Shown here piece after piece: positions 13,488-17,340 of a stretch of 17,340 nt of DNA. A program made the translations under genes and the position numbers. The stretch's first letter is position 1. Each line of letters opens with the position of its first letter. The stretch covers positions 1 through 17,340 of the forward strand of contig JAQQAK010000262.1 of assembly GCA_028527945.1 (NCBI GenBank), read 5' to 3'. Origin of the DNA: Spirochaetaceae bacterium (GTDB lineage Bacteria > Spirochaetota > Spirochaetia > UBA9216). The notes beneath the pieces were generated by a model. It ran no database searches. It was not told where the DNA came from and worked only from the letters and a program-made list of their open reading frames with translations.

Positions 13488-15823
13488 AATTAGTACCAAC
13501 AGGAATGAAGAATGAAAAAAGGGATCTGCCACTTGTCCCAATGCAGGACATGGTGTTGCTTCCCTTTATGGTTGCTCCTTTTTTTACAGGAAATGCCGAA
13601 ACAATAAAGGCCATAGACGCTGCTATGGCCGAAGACAGAACTATTTTTGTAGCCTGTCAAAAAACCAAGTCTAATCCGGAAACAATCAACGATATTTATA
13701 AAACAGGAACAATTGCACATGTCTTGCAGGTATTAAAACTGCCTGACGGCACAGCACGAATACTTACAGAGGGAAAACAAAGAGGAATTATTAAAAAACT
13801 GAAAAAAGAACGCGATTACTCTTATGTTCAGATTACCCCTATAAAAATTTCCACAGACACAAATGAAGAACTTGTTCCAATAATGGCAGCAATTCTCAAA
13901 TCTTTTACCAAATATTGTGACTTAAAAAAATCAGCATCCAAAGATGCTGTTAAAATTGCAGAAAAGGCAGAATTTCCTGACAAACTTGCAGATATAGTTC
14001 TTGCTAATATGCAAATAAAAAAAGAGCTTAAGCTTGAAATAATGGAAATTATTGACACCAAAGAAAGACTTGAAGCTCTGGCAGTCTTAATTGAAGCAGA
14101 AATTGAAATGCTTAATCTTCAGAATAATATTTCTACAAAAGTTCGTAAAAAAATGGAACAAAACCAGAAAGAATACTTTCTTAACGAACAAATTAAAGAA
14201 ATAAATAAAGAACTTGGCAGAGAAAAAGATGATGCTACTGAAATTTCTGAATATGTGAAAAAAATTGAAGCTAAAAAAGCTCCAAAAGAAATAATTGAAA
14301 AAGCACAGAAAGAAGGAGCAAGGCTGGCAAAGCTTCAGCCAATGAGCCCTGAATCCGGAGTTCTTAGAACATATATTGAATGCCTTTCAGATCTTCCATG
14401 GTCCATTAAATCTGATGACAATAAAGATCTATCTCTTGCGGCAAAGATCCTTGATGAAGATCATTATAATATGAAAAAACCAAAAGAGAGAATTCTTGAC
14501 TATATAGCTGTTAGACAACTCAAAGAAAACATGAAAGGTCCAATACTTTGTTTTGTAGGACCTCCCGGAACCGGAAAAACTTCTCTTGGAAAATCTGTAG
14601 CAAGAGCACTGAATAGAGAATTCGTAAGAATATCACTTGGCGGCGTTCGGGATGAAGCAGAAATAAGGGGGCATAGAAAAACTTATGTTGGAGCCCTCCC
14701 TGGAAAGATTATCCAGTCAATTAAAAAGGCTAAAACATCAAATCCGGTATTTTTGCTTGATGAAATTGATAAGATGAGTTCAGACTTTAAAGGTGATCCG
14801 GCTTCAGCTCTTTTAGAAGTATTGGATCCTGAACAAAACAATACTTTCGTAGATCATTACCTTGAAGTACCTTACGATCTGTCAGGGATTATGTTTATTA
14901 CAACTGCTAATTCACTTCAGAATATCCCCTACCCTCTCCGTGACAGAATGGAAATAATTCAGGTTTCAGGCTATACGGATCTTGAAAAACTAAAGATTGC
15001 AACAGACTTTATTATTCCAAAGCAAAAAGAAGAAAATGGTCTTGCTGAGACAGGTATAGAAATACAAAAATCAGCAATTCTAAAAATAATTCATAACTAC
15101 ACAATGGAATCCGGTGTAAGAAATCTGGAACGCCAAATTGCGACAGTTCTTAGAAAAACTGCAAGAACAGCTCTCACAAAGGGTGAAAAACTAGACAGCG
15201 AATATAAACGAACTATCACAGCAAAGAGTCTTGTAAAACTTCTTGGCAAAGAGATTTTCTCTGATGATATTGTCTACAAGGAAAACCGCCCAGGACTAGT
15301 TCATGGTATGGCATGGACTGAAATGGGAGGAACTCTCTTGCCTGTAGAGGTAGCTGTCATCGAAGGAAAAGGTGAACTTATTCTTACAGGAAAACTTGGT
15401 GATGTTATGAAAGAATCTGCTCGTACAGCCTTATCTTATGTTAGAGCAAATTTTGATAAGTTTAATCTTGAAAAAGATTTTTACGAGAATAAAAGTATTC
15501 ATATCCATGTTCCTGAAGGGGCTATTCCAAAAGACGGGCCGTCTGCCGGCATAACAATTGTGTCAGCACTTCTGTCTATCTTTAAAAATACCCCAGTAAA
15601 AGAAAAACTGGCAATGACTGGTGAAGTAACACTAACAGGACGAATACTGCCTATTGGAGGCTTAAAAGAGAAGACTCTTGCAGCCTATAGGAACAAGATG
15701 ACTGATGTTATAGTTCCTGAAGGAAACCGAAGCGACTATGATGAATTGCCTTCAGAAGTTATAAACTCTCTTGAGTTTCATTTTGTAAATAACATAGAAG
15801 AAGCCTATCCAATTCTTTTTTAA
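13484..15823 (+). CDS. lon: ATP-dependent protease Lon (LonA type)
   Basis: A 779-residue LonA protease. The N-terminal substrate-binding domain (about 14-205) opens RDLPLVPMQDMVLLPFMVAP, then a coiled coil (about 205-300). The AAA+ domain has Walker A GPPGTGKTS (359-367), Walker B VFLLDEIDKM (422-431) and the GHRKTYVGALPG pore region (397-408). The C-terminal protease domain has the Ser-Lys dyad Ser687 (PKDGPSAG) and Lys730 (GGLKEK). It degrades damaged and short-lived regulatory proteins as a hexamer. The start shown overlaps the clpX stop as ATGA and has no Shine-Dalgarno sequence, so re-initiation by ribosomes finishing clpX is likely. The next ATG (13505) would give MKNEKRDLP, close to the usual Lon start, but AGGA directly abuts it; true start uncertain. 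The gene is last in the clpP-clpX-lon operon. Confidence 0.96.
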   Translation: MKLVPTGMKNEKRDLPLVPMQDMVLLPFMVAPFFTGNAETIKAIDAAMAEDRTIFVACQKTKSNPETINDIYKTGTIAHVLQVLKLPDGTARILTEGKQRGIIKKLKKERDYSYVQITPIKISTDTNEELVPIMAAILKSFTKYCDLKKSASKDAVKIAEKAEFPDKLADIVLANMQIKKELKLEIMEIIDTKERLEALAVLIEAEIEMLNLQNNISTKVRKKMEQNQKEYFLNEQIKEINKELGREKDDATEISEYVKKIEAKKAPKEIIEKAQKEGARLAKLQPMSPESGVLRTYIECLSDLPWSIKSDDNKDLSLAAKILDEDHYNMKKPKERILDYIAVRQLKENMKGPILCFVGPPGTGKTSLGKSVARALNREFVRISLGGVRDEAEIRGHRKTYVGALPGKIIQSIKKAKTSNPVFLLDEIDKMSSDFKGDPASALLEVLDPEQNNTFVDHYLEVPYDLSGIMFITTANSLQNIPYPLRDRMEIIQVSGYTDLEKLKIATDFIIPKQKEENGLAETGIEIQKSAILKIIHNYTMESGVRNLERQIATVLRKTARTALTKGEKLDSEYKRTITAKSLVKLLGKEIFSDDIVYKENRPGLVHGMAWTEMGGTLLPVEVAVIEGKGELILTGKLGDVMKESARTALSYVRANFDKFNLEKDFYENKSIHIHVPEGAIPKDGPSAGITIVSALLSIFKNTPVKEKLAMTGEVTLTGRILPIGGLKEKTLAAYRNKMTDVIVPEGNRSDYDELPSEVINSLEFHFVNNIEEAYPILF

Positions 15824-15828
15824 TAAAA

Positions 15829-15872
15829 GGGTTCTAAAACTGATTTAAAGGTTTTAGAACCCTGTATTTTTC
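15829..15872 (+). terminator. Intrinsic terminator of the clpP-clpX-lon operon
   Basis: GGGTTCTAAAAC (15829-15840) pairs perfectly with GTTTTAGAACCC (15851-15862), giving a 12-bp stem with a 10-nt loop, followed by TGTATTTTTCTT. It starts 5 nt after the lon stop codon. Confidence 0.85.
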
Positions 15873-15953
15873 TTACATAAATCATTATGGCAGTAGCCAA
15901 AACATTTTTTAAAAATATTGTTGATCTCATTTTTTTTTGAATAGCCAATATAC

Positions 15954-15959
15954 TATAAT
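15954..15959 (+). promoter_or_regulatory. -10 box abutting the chemotaxis receptor start codon
   Basis: A perfect TATAAT ends 6 nt before the ATG, so its predicted start site is the A of the ATG. No good -35 hexamer stands at 16-18 nt; the 15931-15936 position is all T. No sigma-28 type box pair fits either. The assignment rests on the -10 box and its placement alone. Confidence 0.4.
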
Positions 15960-15965
15960 TTTTTT

Positions 15966-17340
15966 ATGAAACTCTCAGACGTATATAAAGAATCATCTTA
16001 TGAAACAAAGCTGAAGGCTCCTGCTCTTCAAGTCACAATCTATATATTATTTATAGCTGCAATTCCATCAATGGCAAACTCATTTATAAGGGGGAATATT
16101 CCAACCTTTTTGATACTATTACTTCTGACAGGAATATTAATTATAAGCTTGCGGCTCCTTCATAAAGGACACTACCAAAAATCGGCTCTGATAGTAATCT
16201 ATACATTATCATTTCTTATTACAGTGGCTCAAGAAATTTCAGGCTATCTTGGTGAGCACGTTTTTGCTACAGTTACAGTAACGTCCTGCTTTATGATAGT
16301 CTTGGGAACAACCTTTGCCGTAAATAAAAAGCATATGATCGGAATTGTCATTATTGCAACATTAAATATTGTCATGCTGATTACGCAATGTATAATTTTT
16401 AGAAGCTACACAGAAACAAGCGTATCATTGAGCCAGCAAATAATCACCCCACTCCTTTTACTATTCATTATTGCGGCCCTTTCAATTCTAACAAAGAATA
16501 TCTTTGATAAAGTTATTTTAGACGCAAAAAATAAACTTGAAAAAAGCAATCGGCAAACATCACGAATGGAACATTTTGCCGAAGAAGCTACAACAAAACT
16601 AAAGCTTGCAGAAAATATGTACCAGAAAGCAGATGAAACAACAAATTCTGCCAATAAAATAAACAATGATGTAGCAGAAATATCATCCAACGTATCATCA
16701 TTAAAAAATGGCTTTCAAAACTCACTATCATCCTTACAAGAAATCACCTCCTGCTCAGAAGAACTTTATCAGGTCGCAGACAACCAGGCTGCTAATATCA
16801 CAGAAACAAGCTCAGCCTTGGAAGAAATGGTAGCCTCAATAAAAAATGTCTCTAATGTAATCGAACAAAAAATGAACAGCATTGTCGAGCTTGAGAGTTC
16901 TTCTGAAAATGGAGCAACAATTATAAAAAACACTCAGGAATCTTTCCATGATGTAATGAAGCATCTTGGCAGCGTTAATGAAATTATCAATCTTATTTCT
17001 AATATTTCAGCACAGACAAACTTGCTGGCAATGAACGCTGCCATAGAAGCAGCTCACGCAGGAGAAGCTGGACGAGGCTTTGCCGTTGTAGCAGCAGAAG
17101 TCAGAAAACTTGCTGAGACAAGCGCTGATCATGCTAATATGGTTTCTCAAACTTTGATAAAACTTCTTGAGGCCATTAATAAAACCGGAGAAAATGTTAA
17201 GGACACAGGAGAATCTTTCAAATCAATAAAAACCGAAATAACAGGTGTTGGAAACGCTATCGAAGAAATAAACTCCAGCGTAAAAGAAATTGCCCTTGGT
17301 AGCGATGAAATTCTTAGCGCGACAAGTACAATGAACTCAC
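15966..17340 (+). CDS. Methyl-accepting chemotaxis protein with six membrane spans (cut by window edge)
   Basis: The first 458 residues are present and the frame is open to the right edge. Six hydrophobic helices are predicted at about 22-38, 46-63, 73-89, 98-118, 124-141 and 157-175, joined by short loops, so there is no large periplasmic ligand domain. A helical linker (about 178-330) leads to the MCP signalling domain (PF00015), whose hairpin tip NISAQTNLLAMNAAIEAAH and GRGFAVVAAEVRKLAE are unmistakable near residues 344-378. No clear HAMP domain is seen. Such receptors signal through CheW and CheA to the flagellar motors. An in-frame stop at 15942 leaves ATG 15966 as the first start. No Shine-Dalgarno sequence is present. 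It has no chemotaxis gene partners in view and is separated from lon by a strong terminator. Confidence 0.9.
   Translation, partial: MKLSDVYKESSYETKLKAPALQVTIYILFIAAIPSMANSFIRGNIPTFLILLLLTGILIISLRLLHKGHYQKSALIVIYTLSFLITVAQEISGYLGEHVFATVTVTSCFMIVLGTTFAVNKKHMIGIVIIATLNIVMLITQCIIFRSYTETSVSLSQQIITPLLLLFIIAALSILTKNIFDKVILDAKNKLEKSNRQTSRMEHFAEEATTKLKLAENMYQKADETTNSANKINNDVAEISSNVSSLKNGFQNSLSSLQEITSCSEELYQVADNQAANITETSSALEEMVASIKNVSNVIEQKMNSIVELESSSENGATIIKNTQESFHDVMKHLGSVNEIINLISNISAQTNLLAMNAAIEAAHAGEAGRGFAVVAAEVRKLAETSADHANMVSQTLIKLLEAINKTGENVKDTGESFKSIKTEITGVGNAIEEINSSVKEIALGSDEILSATSTMNS

Noticed and set aside
15901..15965. Sigma-28 (flagellar) promoter before the chemotaxis receptor
   Set aside because: GCCAATAT resembles the -10 box but there is no TAAA at the required 15-nt distance.

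Overview
The window looks like a chromosomal segment of a host-associated, probably anaerobic spirochaete, most likely Treponema or a close relative. This rests on the AT-rich coding sequence, the tig-clpP-clpX-lon block, a Cys-lipobox lipoprotein, a multi-membrane-span chemotaxis receptor, and tRNA genes without an encoded CCA end. The genus is an inference; there is no rRNA here to confirm it. No transposon, integrase, CRISPR array or phage gene is visible.

Left part (1-9175), metabolic genes. A leftward pair encodes a PLP enzyme of the sphingosine-1-phosphate lyase type followed by the start of an iron-containing alcohol dehydrogenase, which runs off the left edge. Divergent from it, across a 259-bp control region containing a perfect 28-bp palindrome, lie a class III aminotransferase (taurine-pyruvate aminotransferase-like) and a DUF819-family membrane protein. 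Together these could form a pathway that splits or decarboxylates an amino compound, transaminates the amine, reduces the aldehyde and moves a substrate or product across the membrane. The substrate cannot be read from the sequence. The candidates are sphingoid-base phosphate/phosphoethanolamine, or cysteate/taurine to isethionate. Next come four leftward genes: a two-domain OYE-type flavin/FeS oxidoreductase, a LysR regulator, an NAD(P)-dependent short-chain dehydrogenase, and a small Tyr/Ser/Asn-rich lipoprotein. SDR and lipoprotein each have a recognisable promoter.

Middle (9331-9984), tRNA genes. Five rightward tRNAs, His(GTG), Arg(TCG), Lys(CTT), Leu(TAG) and Gly(GCC), are served by one promoter before tRNA-His and a second before tRNA-Leu. 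A strong intrinsic terminator closes the cluster. The Arg and Leu genes both have a G-T pair at acceptor position 1-72.

Right part (10059-17340), proteostasis and chemotaxis. Trigger factor stands alone, then clpP, clpX and lon form a tightly overlapping operon (14-nt and 4-nt overlaps) ended by a strong terminator. A methyl-accepting chemotaxis protein with six predicted membrane spans and no large periplasmic domain follows and is cut by the right edge. Its gene and the LysR gene both have a perfect TATAAT only 5-6 nt before the ATG and no Shine-Dalgarno sequence, so both may be translated from leaderless mRNA.
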